DNA of 64,000 bases from Plotosus lineatus. Taxonomy: Eukaryota > Chordata > Actinopteri > Siluriformes > Plotosidae. Positions within the stretch are counted from its first letter, which is position 1. Every line of letters begins with the position of its first letter. The stretch covers positions 4,953,782 to 5,017,781 of the forward strand of contig CM045745.1 in assembly GCA_024760905.1 (NCBI GenBank). The letters run 5' to 3'. This document shows positions 1 to 14,000 of the stretch, piece after piece. Both the position numbers and the translations under genes were made by a program. A model generated the notes under the pieces. The model was not told the DNA's origin and ran no database searches. It was given only the letters and a program-made list of their open reading frames with translations.

Positions 1-614
1 GATGCTACAACACATATGACATAAAATCTCAAAAGCTGAGCAATGATATGGGGCGCGCGCGGGGGGGGGGGGTCAACTTTTTATTTTCTTCCCTGATTTA
101 GTCGTATTCCAATTCCTGTGAAATATTGTCTCCCTATACCATACTACCACCATGGAGAGGCATAAGTCAGAACATTGCCCTTCAATGCTGATACCGCCAT
201 CATTAAGAACTGCCGCGCTTGCGCAGTTAAGGGTGACCTAACACACCCAGAGAAAAAGAGCTATATGCCCCTTTGTGCTAATCAGATCACAGACACCCAT
301 GATTGGCTGGTGATTGCTATGAGTGATGGGGGTGGGGTGGGGGGGGCAGTGGTTGCATTGGTTACAGTTTACTCACTTTAGTGCTTAATAACATGTGTGC
401 TATACTGACACAGTTAAGGGACAGTTCATTGACAACATGACTCACCTGGTGATACCTGCCAATCTTCACATGCGAGTGTTTCCTGATCATACCATCAGTT
501 GGGAGGAGCTAATAAAGCAAGAAAAATCCCATCACAAACAATCAAATAAAAAACAGGTAAGAGTTATTGAAGTTTAAAGCACACTAAACTTCAGAGTTAA
601 CTAAATCATCTGAC
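1..614. other. abcf2 intron with old repeat; unrecognised short reading frame
   Basis: It opens with (GC)n and poly-G. A diverged SINE E-like stretch (about 80-340) shares the ATTTAGTCGTA tail and ACACACCCAGAG block with copies at 16.8 and 38.7 kb. A plus-strand frame at 434-558 ([20 protein letters not shown]) ends at a GTAAGA donor-like site; I do not recognise it, and it could be a transposon exon. Confidence 0.35.
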
Positions 615-725
615 CTCTCCCATCAGAAGTTTCAGTAGTGTGGATTTTCCTGCTCCATTAGGACCCACTAGAGCCACCCGTGTATCCAGGTCAATGCCAA
701 ACTCAAGGTTTTTATAAATATATGG
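615..725 (-). CDS. abcf2: abcf2 exon with second Walker A (residues 404-440)
   Basis: Acceptor TTCTTTTTAAAG, then [20 protein letters not shown] and [17 protein letters not shown], Walker A of domain 2. Donor GAG|GTCAGA at 614; 37 codons, phase 0. No further abcf2 exon was found in 1-614, so the remaining exons lie to the left. Confidence 0.94.
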
Positions 726-3700
726 CTTTAAAAAGAACAAATATACAGCATTAAGGAAAATTAAGGGGGATATCTAATGATTTATGTCCTCCAGGGCTTT
801 CAGTGATTCAGTAATTACAGGAGCTGCACTACTCTTAAAACACCAGCATGGGACACCTATGAAAAGCGATATCTATCAGACGCTCCACCTTCAGGTAGTC
901 ACTAAAATCTTTACACTTGAATTATTCACTTAAAGAATTATTTTTATTTTAATTATTGAAAACTTAGAAACAAACTGGTAAATGGTAACACTCGGCTAAA
1001 ACCTCGGGACAATCCTAATGGGTCGGTCACAGAGTGTTTTACGGCTTAATCACGGCCATAACCCGTCCAAAAATGTTTTCCCGTGAAGCAGACGGTGTTG
1101 TTCGTGTTGATGTCGAGTTTAAGACGCGCTACAGTCAATTGTTAGATGTGGCAGGACGCTGGGGAAAAAAATTGAACGGCGCTGGACGTGGAAAAAAGTT
1201 TTGAACTGCTCAAAATTTTAGACCGCGGACAACCACGTGGTAAAGACGTGCTAAAGACGTGCTGCACACGTGAAACACATGTAATAATCCGTGTTCTGGC
1301 AGTGATTAAAAACTTGGGGAGAAGTGATAAGATGCAAAAGTTTAGGGGTCTGTCACGGTCTGTCACGGCCAGAGCACGGCCATTGGGCGGGTGTTACACA
1401 TTGGTATCACGAGATATAGCGGCTTATCACTGACAAATGTATTTTTCCATGTACATAGCATGTACATAGCACTACTTAAACCCGTTCAACAATGTCTTGA
1501 TCACGTTCTAAATACGCCGGATCACTGCCTCATCACTTCTGTATCACTTCTGATTCATGGCATATAAAATACCATCATTTTCTGAGACCTCGGCACTTGC
1601 AGTCTAGATGTCAAGGGGTGAACATGAACCTTCAATGCCGTGATGTCCTCATCTTAATGCTCCAACACCAACAGAACCAATTGATACAGGCCCAACATAG
1701 AAGAGAAGAAGAAGAAGAAGAAGAAGAAGAAGAAGAAGGAGGAGGAGGAGGAGGAGGAGGAGGAGGGGGTGGTACGGAACATCTGGGTGCGTGACTGGAT
1801 TGGGAGGAGACCTAAGCTGGGGCTTTATGACCGTCTCATGAATTAAAACAACTTAAAAAACTAAACTAAAAACGAAAGCGTTATTCCTTCTCTCGCTCTC
1901 TCTCTCTCTGTCGCGCGTGCTGCAGGCCACGCCCACAAGATGTGAATTCAAAGCGCATTCCCTGCTTGACAAACTCAACTTTAATTTGATTCCTTGAGGG
2001 ATCGGAATTCCAGCTGAGCGCGTAACGAAGATCCAAGAGGCTTTCAGAACTTTATGAGGATGCCTCCTGCGATTAGGCAGTGCTATGGCAGTGCGATGGC
2101 AGTGGAGTGCCCATTTTACGTCCGCTCTCAAGATGTGATCGGCAGTGATACAGATGTGATGAGACTGTGATTAGCCGTGGTAACTTGCAGTTTTTTTTCC
2201 CACGTTCGAACACGTGGTTTGACGTGGTCAGCCGTGCTTAGGCAGTGTTTTAGCAGTGGAACAGCCACCGAAGGCCTTACCACGTACAAAGCACGTACAA
2301 GCACGGCCAAGCCAAAATTGACCAAAAGTTATCACTTACGACCACGTTCACCAGATTTTCAGAACTTTTTGTACGTGATTTAGACGTGGAATGCTGTGTG
2401 TATCATTTAAAGCACAGCCTTCCCAGAAACAATAAAACGCTTTACTCTGAAAAATGCAGCAGGAAAATACATTTATTACAAGTCACAAAAGTCAAATGAC
2501 ATGTTTATTTAAAAAAAAAAGGTAGAAAATGACACCATATATTTGAGATGTTAAACTCAAGGACTGCGAGGAAAGAGCCTTTCAAGAATATGATTATAAT
2601 GCAGTGATACCTCGAGATATGAAATTAATTCGTTCCGGAGGGGCTTTTGTATCTTGATTTTTTTCATATAATGGGGCACGTTTTACATGTAAACAGCGAA
2701 TCCATTCCACCCACCCCCCACCCCCCAAAAAAACCATCCCTATAAATTTTAAATATTTTAAAAACCTGAAACAAATACAGTATGATCATTAAATATAACA
2801 TAATCATTTAAATAGTGGGGCCGGTGGTGTAGTGGTTAGGGTGCTGGGTTCATGATCGGGAGGTTGTGTGTTCGAATCCCAGTTAGACCCCACTGTGTAA
2901 GACCACTGGGCAAGGTCTCAACCACAAGTGTACCTCTGTTCACCCAGCAATATAACTGGGTACCAGTAAAAATATACTGGGAAGGTAACCCTCCCATCCA
3001 GGAGGAGTTGAACTCCTGGTAGCTTCACACAATGGAAACCGGGGATAAGCACCGGCTTGATGAGCCACTAGGCTCGGGTTTAAAAAGCCCAAAAGACTTT
3101 ACATTTACCTAATCATTTAAATAAATGCTCATAAAACAATGAGAAAATAATCTCAATGAAAAATAATAATGCAATGGTGTTACGAATCTGTGGAACCTTA
3201 CCTTTCGAGTCAGGCGAATGTGGAGGTGGAGGAGGAGGAGGAGGAGGTGAACGGAGTTTTCACAAATGGCAGAAATCATATGTAACTTTATGAAACGAAA
3301 ATTTAAATCAATTAACCTACATAATTACAACTGTATACTAAATACTCAATTTTTATCAAATTTTAATTTGTTTTTTTTTTTTTTTGCACATTTTGTTTTG
3401 CATTTTCAATTTCATTGTTTTAAACGTCACGACGCCATGACAAAGCATCATGGGGAGTCTGGGGACATCAGCTGGTTGGGAGATAATCAAATGGGAGAGC
3501 AGGTTGTATGGGGGTAGATTTAAAAACACGATCCAGTAATGCCCTCTGTCGGCCGCGCAATTTAAAAAAAATTAGATACTGTATTCTTATTTTTGCTTTC
3601 GTATCCTGATTTTTTTTCTCATAAAATGGGGCGGAAAAATCTTCATATTCCGTTTCGTATCTTGAATTTTTCGTATACAGAGGTTTCGTATCTTGAGGTA

Positions 3701-4974
3701 TTCACTGTACTTTTTTTTTTTTTTGCATCAATCATGAACATGAAGCCTAATTCATCATCCTTCCGCTAGGTGGCAGCAGCTTAATTCAAGTAACCTGCTA
3801 GTTGTTCATGACCCATGACTCAAGAAGCATGCTAGTTAATGCACGTAAATAAAATAAAAAAATTAAAAAAACGCTTTTTTTCCATGCAGGTTTCATGGCT
3901 ACCCTTTTAAAAATAGATGTTCACTGAATATTTGGTACTCAATCAGCTTTAGATTTAGTGATGGGGCCCCACCTTATATTATCAATCTTGATTTATTTTT
4001 CTTACAAAAACATTAAATTGCAGAGCATTGATTTGCTGCTATCACAAAATAAACTTATTATGCTTAAATAATATTATATTGCAATTATTTGTGTCAGCAT
4101 CATCTCATGAACACAGTTTGTCTGTGCCGTCCCCAACCTAATCACTTTGTATCGCTGGACTTCACACTCACCGTGTTGTCAGAATATCTGAAACTGACAT
4201 TTTGCACCATGATGACTGGAGGTGGAATCTTCCCACAGGGAGGAAAATAAAATGACAAAGTCTGCAGGATGAAATGAGAGAAGCTCTGGGTTGATTAAGT
4301 ACACAGTACATGTCGAAGTAAGTGATCAGTGTAGTAAACTGTACACGTGCTAATGTGGAGAACAAAGAAAGGGTGGAAGTGCCAACATTGAGAAGGACCG
4401 GTTTCTGATTTATGATTAAGTCTTTAGGTCTGGATGTACAGTGTATGACAAAAAATGTGCAAAACAAATCCTGACCAAAAAACATAGCGTCACACTGAGG
4501 GTCCCGAATGTGTTCCCGAAACTTAAGATCAAGCTTAGGGTCCCAAAGGGTTTTTTTGACCTGCATGAATTATCCACACAGAATAATGACTTTTAATCTC
4601 CTGATAACTAACCATTCAGATCGTGCCATTCCAAAATAATATACACTAATGTGGATTAAACAGCAAAGTACATTTATTCGATTGTGACAGTGGAAATATT
4701 TACAAACTTAGAAGCTATGGTAATAGGATATGATTATACGGTGAAAGTGGTGAGATCAGTACTGGGCTAAAACACTGCACAACTACAGGTCTTAGGCTCA
4801 GAAATAGGAAACTGTCTGACATGCATGCAAATCGGCCTGCACGGTGGCGTAGTGATTAGCACTTCCACCTCAAAACAAGGTCCTGGGTTCTAAACCCAGG
4901 CTCAAGCATTTTTGTAAGATATGCACATTAGGCTAACTGGCTGTTCCAGTTGTAGGTGTTAGCGTGATTAATTT

Positions 4975-5030
<56 letters not shown>

Positions 5031-8000
5031 ACCTTATCTGTAACTACACGTGAGGTCAGGCCTGAAGCCACCATCTTCTGCAGTGTCTTTTCTTTGCTCT
5101 GAGCCTGGCGAGCAAGTTTAGCCGAGCCGTGACCAAATCGAGCAATATAGTTCTACGATGAGAAATAGGGACAGAAAGACATACGTCAGTGTGGACAGTG
5201 GAGAAGAACTACTGTAAAATAAGATTTAAGCATATTTGCTCCCAGTTACATGAATTAGGAATGAAACGAGGAAAAAAAAAACCCCACAAAGTCACATTAA
5301 AAGAGAAAGAAATATGTCACCAAATAAGAGGGTTCACTCCAAAGTAGGATAAATGTCGACTTCTTTATCTGGAACAAGCTGGTCATTTCATATTGTAATT
5401 GTCAAGTCCTAACATATTCTATCCAAGTTCATTAAACATTAGCAATTTCATGCACTCATTGCAGAACCTGCCCCTGGAATATCAGTGCATAACCTTTGAC
5501 CTGGAGACAAAAAAAAAAAAAAAAAAACCCAGCAACAGTTGTGATTCACTCGAAGCTAAACGCTCTAACGCTATCGAACCTTTCTAATTTTAATTTAGGA
5601 CCGATTCATTTTCTGTCTGTCTTCCTTTCGGCTTTTTCCCTGTTACTCGGGAGTCGCCACAGCAAATCATCTGATTCGCACGTTTGATTTGGCAGAGGTT
5701 TTTACGTCGTATGCCCTTCCTGTCACAACCCTTTTTTAGCAAGGGACAGAAACACGCTGACGACTTTGCAGCTCCTCTTTACGACAGTCAGCAATGGTTC
5801 TTTTACATGAACCTCTCACCATAGACAGTGACAGACATGGCCCGCCTTTGATAACCCAGTTAGCTGCACTGGGGGCTGATTCATCTTCTGATCCGCTTAA
5901 TCCTAATTAGGGTTGCCGGGAGACTGGCGCCCATCTCACCAGGCCATTGCGGGGTAGAACACTGACGGCTATGCAGCTACTCTTGTCGAAAGTCAGCAAT
6001 GGCTCTTTAACATGAACCTCACACCATAGACAGTGAGAGACACGGCCGGCCTTTGATAACCCAGTTAGCTGCTCGGGGAGGACAGTGACAACCCATTGAG
6101 AGTGGGTCTTGAACCCCCAACCTTGGGATCAGTGATCCAGCACCTTTACTACCACACCACCACTGCCCCAGCTAGCCAGATAGCGCCATGTTTACTGGCT
6201 CTTCAGTAGTGTATTTCAGGTAAAAATGTATATTCTTGGAGCTACCGAGCGGTGCATCAACAAGGCGGTTGACTATGAACCCGGCGATCCGGTTTAGTGC
6301 CACAGCCCTCTGTGGCTGGGAGTCCACGGCAGCTAATTGGCCAAGCTCTTACCAGAGGGAGAGACGGCATGTACTCAACAGCCTGTTAGAGCGATCGCGA
6401 GCCGATCATGAACGTCTCTGAGCTCATTTGCATGGGGAGGCGGATAGCGCTTTCCCTCTAAGTATGATGATACGCACGCACCGCAGTTTGAAAAGAGGCG
6501 GGTGGCTAGCATTGCATGTCACGGAGGGAGTGTGTGCATGCTTTCGTCCCTCACTGGTCGGTGGTGGTCGTGTGATACGGAAGGCAATAGCTGATGGGTG
6601 GGAATTGGATACAACTAAATTAGGGAGAAAATGGAGGAAAATAAAAAAGGAGATACTTATATATTCAGATTTTAATTTAAAGAATTTGAATGTATTTCTT
6701 ATAATGCAGTGGACAGAATAAAACAGTTTTTTCCAGTCCCTCTCATTGAATATGTCTAATAGCCCTCTCAGCGAACACCTCTCAAGGCAATAAGGAAAAA
6801 AATATATATTTTATACAAAACACAATTCGTCTTTGGTTTTCTTGTAATACGTCGTCCGGCTGAGATAGGCTTCAGCCTTCCAGTGACTTAAGTGGATAAA
6901 CATTTGCAGTTTAGCAAATGAGTGAAAGGTTTTTTTCAAAATTGGTGAAAGGCATGTACCTTGTTCTGTAGCAATAACAGTACGGAGAGCAGGAGCTGCT
7001 CATAGCATATGCACAGTACAGTCGTGTTTTACCTTCATGTGTGCTATCTGGTCCTGCTCCCAGTTGTAGCGTTTCATCTGGTTCTCCTCAAGCTCCTCTC
7101 TGGTCTTCACATATTGGTCATAATTGCCCTTGAAAGGAAAATAGATGCCAAAAACAATGATGAGGGCAGGATTGGTTCCTGAAGTCAGGTCATCTCAGAT
7201 TCAGATTGCTTTCTCCCTGAAATCAAACTGCACTAGACTTTCACTTGGACGCTGGCGCAAACCTGAGGTTTTTGGTCTACTAATTAATTTAACTGTGTGG
7301 GGAAAACACATCAGGGTTTGATTCAAACAGACTGCGTGCTAGATGTGTGAAAGCTCCCTTAGAAATGTGACCTCAAAATGTCACAGCTCAGTTATAAACA
7401 ATAAATCACGAGAAGGTACACAGGAATAAACCAATGTAGGGCATTCAAATTAAACTACAAATTACGGAGGTTCCCTGAGTAACACTGGTATGCAAATGAA
7501 AGGCAGCATTACATGTTTCCTCTTATGAACCTACAGTCCTCAGTTTTTCTTTTTTTGTTTTATTTTACTCAGTGTTGTGGTGCACCGAAGTATTTTATTC
7601 CCACACTACTTCAGAAATAATCTCACAAACCCATCTCCTACACTGGCTGATTCATCCTTGATCAAATGTTAACATTTCTAGGAACACAAAGCTGCTGCAG
7701 CTTCATCATTTTACTTCATGACTTTTTAATAAGGTGAATAAAACCATCTTACTGTGTAGTATTTGAGTTTCCTCTGGTGTAGATGTATGATGTTGGTGCA
7801 AACACCATTCAGGAAGTCTTGGGAGTGTGAGATGAGTACAAGAATTCGCTTAAACCTGGGGAGAAAAAAATGACAGTACCATCAATATTTATTCATTTTC
7901 TGCACCGCTTAATCCTAATTAGAGTTGCGGAGAGGTTGGCGCCCATCTTAGCCATCTCAGAGTACACCCTGGACAGCTCGTCAGGCCACCGCAAGGGAGA

Positions 8001-11000
8001 AACACGCTGACGGCTATGTAGCTACTCGTGACGAAAGTCGGCAATGCTTCTATTACGTGCTTTTCACCACAAACAGTAACAGACATGGCTGGCCTTTGAT
8101 AACCCAGTCAGCTACACTTTGGGACAACAGTTGATAGTGGGGCTTGATTACCTTGGGATGAGTAAGCTAACACCCTTCCACCGGACCACGGATGCCCCCA
8201 TCAATATTAAGTGTTGACAATTCTGCACCATGTGCATGCAGCTGGCATTTAAGAATCAGATGCAATTACCAATTATACACCAACAATCGAGCGGACTATT
8301 CAGGGGGCAGTGGTGGTCTAGCGGGGGCAGTGGTGGTCTAGTGGTATAGGGCGCTGGATCGCTGCTCCAAAGGTTGGGGGTTCGAGTCCCACTCTCCACA
8401 AGGTTGTCACTGTCCCCCCCAGTGCAGCTAACTGGGTTATCAAAGGCGGGCCATGTCTCTCACTGTCTATGGTGAGAGGTTCATGTAAAAGAACCATTGC
8501 TGACTTTCGTAAAGAGTAGCTGCAAAGTCGTCAGCGTGTTTCTGTCCCTTGCTAAAAAGGGTTGTGACAGGAAGGGCATCCGACGTAAAAACCTCTGCCA
8601 AATCAAAACGTGCGAATCAGATGATTCGCTGTGGCGACTCCCGAGTAAAAGGGAAAAAGCCGAAAGGAAGACAGACAATCGAGCGGACTATTCAATTTAG
8701 CAACATCCACGGAGCATAAAGTAACGAAGAGTTTTAGTAAATACTACATGGCTCATCAGCCCAAAAACACACACTAAAATTAGATTTTCATGGTTTCTTC
8801 ATTTCTTGATTTTTTTAAGTCAGGAAGGATGCAGGTGACCTCCCAGTGCGGGCAGGTGGAGCCTAAGAACTACGGAATCTCTTTAAATTGTTTTCAGAAT
8901 TTCAGTCATACTGTGAAAACACAATGAAAAGCAAACCAAACAAAGATTTTTACACTTCATATTAACATATACAGTAAGCCCTTGTCCATTCACGGTTCAT
9001 CGTTCGCGGCCTGGCATAATAGTACTTGCGTATTTTGCTCTCAAAGGTTTTTTTTTTCATAATTTTTTTAAATTGGTGCAGTGTTTCTCAATTATTTTCT
9101 GTGACGCCCCCTCTAGGAGGAAAAAAATCATTTCACCCCCCCCCCCCCCCCCAGTGCCCCGTGCGCGTCTATAAATAGTATTATTTGTCGATAAAATTGT
9201 TATTAATACACCTCTGCATAACACTGGATCTTTATTAACATTAAAAATAAAAATAATTAAATAATAATCTTCTTTTCCTTTCGGCTGTTCCCTTCAAGGG
9301 CCGCCACAGCGAATCATCTGCCTCCATCTCACCCCCCCCCCCCCTGCATCTTCCTCTCTTACACCAACTGCCTTCATGTACTCCTTCACCACATCCATGA
9401 ATCATCCCTTTGGTCTTCCTCGAGGCCTTCTGCCTGGTAGTTCCAATCTCAGCATCCTACTACCAATATACTCACTATCCCTCCCCTGTACATGTCCAAA
9501 CCATCTCAATCTAGCCTCTCTGACTTTGTCTCCAAAACGTCTTACATGTGCTGTCCCTCTGATGTGCTCATTCCTGATCCTATCCATCCTCATTACTCCC
9601 AGAGAGAACCTCAACATTTTCATCTCTGCTACCTCCAGCTCTGCCTCTTGTCTTTTCCCCAGGGCCACTGTTTCTAACCCATACAACATCTCTGGCCTCA
9701 ACACTGTCTTGTACACTTTTCCTTTCATTCTTGCCGATACACTCCTATGACACATCACACTGGACTTTTCTCCAATCATTCCAACCTGCCTGCACACGCT
9801 TCTTCACCTCTTAAAATCCTCCACCTTCCTTATCTCTGCTCCCTGTAACCTCACCATTCCTCTTGAGTCCTTGTTGTTCATACACATATATTCTATAGAT
9901 CACAATGTCATCTACAGATCACGATGTCATCTGCAAACATCAGAGTCCATGGGGAATCTTGTCTAACCTCGTCTGTCAGCCTGTCCATCACCATAGCAAA
10001 CAAGAAGGGGCTCACAGCTGACCCTTGATGCAGTCCTACCTCCACCTGGAACTCTTCTGTCACACCGACAGCATACCTCACCACTGCCTTACATCTCTCT
10101 TACATGTCCTGCACCACTCTAACATACTTCTCTGCCACTCCAGACTTCCTCATGCAATACCACAATTCCTCTCTCGACACCCTGTTATATGCTTTCTCCA
10201 GATCCACAAAGGCACAATTCAGCTCCTTCTGATCTTCTCTGTACTTCTCTATTAACATCCTCAAGGCAAACACCGCATCTGTGGTGCTCTTTCTTGGCAT
10301 GAAACAAAACTGTTGTTCACAAATGCTGACCTCTGCCCTCTGCTTCCACAATTCTTTCCCAAAACTTCATCGTATGGCTCATCAATTTTATCCCTCTGTA
10401 GTTGCCACAAGTCTGCAAGTCTCCCTTGTTCTTAAAAATGGGCACCATCACACTTCTTCTCCATTCCTCTGGCATCCTCTCACTCTCTGAGACCTTGTTG
10501 AATGTTCTTGTCAGGAAATCTACTGCTACCTCTCCCAGACACTTCCATACCTCCACCGGTATGTCATCAGGATCAATTGCCTTTCCATTCTTCATCCTCT
10601 TCAATGCCCTCCTCACTTCATCCTTACTGGTCCTCAACGGTCAGCCTCTTCAACTTTTTTTCTCTCTCATTTATCTCATTCATCAGCTCTTCAAAGTATT
10701 TTTTCCATCTTCCCAGCACAGTTCTGTCATCGGTCAATACATTTCCCTCTCTGTCCTGAATCACTCTAACTTGCTACACGTCCTTCCCATCTCTATTTCT
10801 CTCCTGTGCCAACCTGTATATATCATTTTCTCCTTCTTTACTTTACAACCGAGTATACAAGTCATCATACGCCCTCTGTTTGGCCTTTGACACCGCTACC
10901 TTTGCCTTACGCTGTGTCTCCCTGCACTCCTGTTTACTCTCTTCGGTCCTCTCAATGTCCCACTTCTTCTTAGCTAACCTCTTCCTTTGTACACACTCCT

Positions 11001-14000
11001 GCACTACCTCATTCCACTACCAAGTCTCCTTATCTACTCTCCTTCCAGATGACACACCAAGTACTCTTCTACCTGTCTCCCTGATCACATTAGCTGTAGT
11101 TGTCCAGTCATCTGGAAGCACTTCCTGACCACCCAAAACCTGTTTCAACTCTTCCTTGAAGACATGACATTCTTCCTTTTTCAGCTTCCACCACTTTGTC
11201 TTTTGCTCTGCCTTTGCCTTCTTCACCTTCCTCACAATCAGCGTCATCCTGCACACCACCATCCTACGCTGTTTGGCAATACTCTCGCCCACTACCACCT
11301 TGCAGTCACTGACTTCCTTCAAATTACATCACCTGCACAAGATGTAGTCTACCTGTGTGCTCCTACCTCCGCTTTTATAAGTCACCCTATGCTCCTGTCC
11401 CTTCTGGAAGAAAGTTTTTACCACAGCCATTTCCATCCTTTTTGCAAAATCTACCAACATCTGTCCTTCTGTGTTCCTGTCCTGGATTCCGAACCTGCCC
11501 ATCACTTCCTCGTTCCCTCTGTTTCATGCACCAACATGTCCATTGAAGTCTGCCCCAATGACCACTCTTTCACCTCTGGGGGTACGCTGCATCACTTCAT
11601 CTAACTCACTCCACAATCTCTCCTTCTCTTCTCGCTCACATCCTGCCTGTGGGGCATAAGCACTAACAATATTGAACATCAAGCCTTCAATTTCTAACTT
11701 GAGACTCATCACTCTGTCTGACACTCTTTTCACTTCTAGAACATTCCTGACCAACCCCTCCTTCAAGATGACTCCTACTCCATTTCTCTTCCCATCCACA
11801 CCATGATGAAACAGCTTAGTCCATGCTCCTAGCTTCAAGCCTTGCTACCTTTCCACTTGGTCTCCTAAATGGTATAGATATTCGTCGAGACCTGTGGTGT
11901 AAATTGAATCGTTTTCGCTGCGGTACTGGCCCGTGCCGATACATGTTGGAAAAATGGGGATACATTGACTCACCAAATTGTGATTGTGGAGCTATCCAAA
12001 CTATGCAGCACATACTACAAGAGTGCCCTGAAACACAACTGACAGGAGGCCTCTATGAACTACATGAGGCCACGGATGTCGCGGTTGAATGGCTGAGAAA
12101 CAACAGCATACGATAGAAGAAGAAGACTTAGTCTCCTGAGCACAGTATGTCCACCTTCCTCATCTGCATCATGTCAGCTCTACCTTTTTCTGTCATAGCT
12201 CCAACATTCAAAGTCCCTAATTTCAGTCCTAGACTCTTGCCTTTCCTCTTCTCTCTCTACCTACAGACACGCCTCCTGCCTCTCCTTCTTCGACCAACAG
12301 TAGTCCAATTTCCACCAGTCCCTGTTGGTTAACAGCACTGATGACGGTCATTGTTAACCTGGGCCTCGACCGATCCGGTATGAAATTCTTTGTTGTGACT
12401 CGCATATTTAATTTGGCATTTGTTTTCTGCCGGATGCCCTTCCTGACACAACCCTCTGCATTTATCCGTGCTTGGGACCGGCATGAGGGAGAGACACTGG
12501 CTTGTGATCCCCCCCACGGCTGCATTAAAGAATTAAATTTAAAAAATAAATAAATAAACCACTTAATTCTCGTACAGTATGGCAAAAAAGCATGTTCCCC
12601 AGGGTCATACACGCTTTCCCTGGCATCAGACCGTGCCCACCAAGCAGGGCACGTCCCACTATTTGAGAAGCACTGAATTAGCGGCAGCCCCGGCAAATTA
12701 TATATATGCATCATCACGACATTATTGGCTCATGATTCAAATTTAGTCAATGGCTGAGAGCTTTTGTTTCTCCCTTCTGTTGATTGGTTGCAGATTATGT
12801 GTACTCCTCTTTTTTCTCTTTTGCACACGTCATCAACGTGATTACTGTACTTGAATTGTGAATTCACACTAATTTCTAATTTTAGTACAAACTACAAGTA
12901 ATCACAAGAAAAAAAAAACAAACTAAAATGAGATGATGGTAGTTGATAGCTACATATTTTATCCATGACAGAGACTGAACTGAACTAGGCCTGGACAACA
13001 TACGATTTGAGTTCCTCTTCCAGCCACACGCAGGCATCCAGGTCAAGGTGGTTAGTGGGTTCATCCAGTAACAGCATGAAAGGTTTAATGAACAGCGCTC
13101 TGAAAATATAAAAAGTAGGGGAAAAATGAAAAGAAATAAAGACTAAATATTATTATGTTTAAATACTCGTAGAAGACAGCAATCCACCCTGTAGACAGTG
13201 TACCTGGCTAACGAGACACGCATTCGCCAACCACCGCTAAAGTCTTTAAGCTTTTTGTGCTGCATAGCCGGAGTAAAGCCCAATCCAAACAGAATGCGTG
13301 AAGCTCGAACTTCAGCTTTGTCGGCATCCAACTCTTCCAAGCGCTCATAGATCTCCATCAGCTTCTCACACTCTGCTACATGTAAACAAGAAGAATATGC
13401 ATATGTTCTGTCGGTATAATTACCACACTGACAAAACCTACAAATTTATATCTAACTATAATTAATCTAAGAACAAATGCAGGCCTGACTGCCTCACTCA
13501 CTCACCAAACTGCTTAATCCTAATAGGGTAATTGGAAGGACAAACCCTATCTCAGCCAACACTGGGCAAAGGTGGGGTCAGTTCGTCAGACCATCGCAGA
13601 GCCAACAGACACACACAACCTCTCACACTTACATCCCATGGGAAACCCACACAAACATGTCGAGAACCTGCAAACTCCACATAGAAATGCCCGAGTCTCA
13701 AATCCAGGATCGTCCTGCTGTGAGGTGGCTAACCACTACACCACCGAGGACTATGTTCTGTAAGATCTAATTTACAAAGAATATATACAGAATTCACAAC
13801 TAGATAATCCAATAAGTCATAAACAATAATTACAGACGCTCCCCGACTTACGTTCATCCGTTTTTTAAAAAAAAAAAGTCAAATTTTGAGTACGAGACGT
13901 ACCTACGTAGTACACTGACGTAATGACGCTCCACCCATTGTTTACAAACGACAAACAGAACGTGCCTGCTGCTTCCCAATTCACTGCGTGTTACCCTTGT

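Larger units (their letters stand above)
9079..12675. mobile_element. hAT-type element interrupted by an RTE LINE
   Basis: Ends CAGTGTTTCTCAATTATTTT (9079) and ATTTGAGAAGCACTG (to 12675) are inverted copies. The 8-bp flanks AATTGGTG and AATTAGCG match at 6 of 8. The same ends occur in small elements at 24201-24501 and 41324-41618. Nearly all of the interior is a minus-strand LINE. Confidence 0.75.

Noticed and set aside
1597..1794. Poly-Glu/poly-Gly reading frame as a gene
   Set aside because: It is a purine triplet repeat inside a Harbinger remnant.
2815..2890. tRNA-like A and B boxes suggesting a tRNA gene
   Set aside because: The boxes belong to a SINE with a long body, a tail and a 14-bp duplication. 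The same holds at 8303, 17527, 33133 and 61727.
9376..9750. Long plus-strand frames over the LINE copies (also 10402-10890, 29023-29670, 30919-31566)
   Set aside because: They are antisense shadows of the minus-strand LINE proteins, which show real RT and endonuclease motifs.
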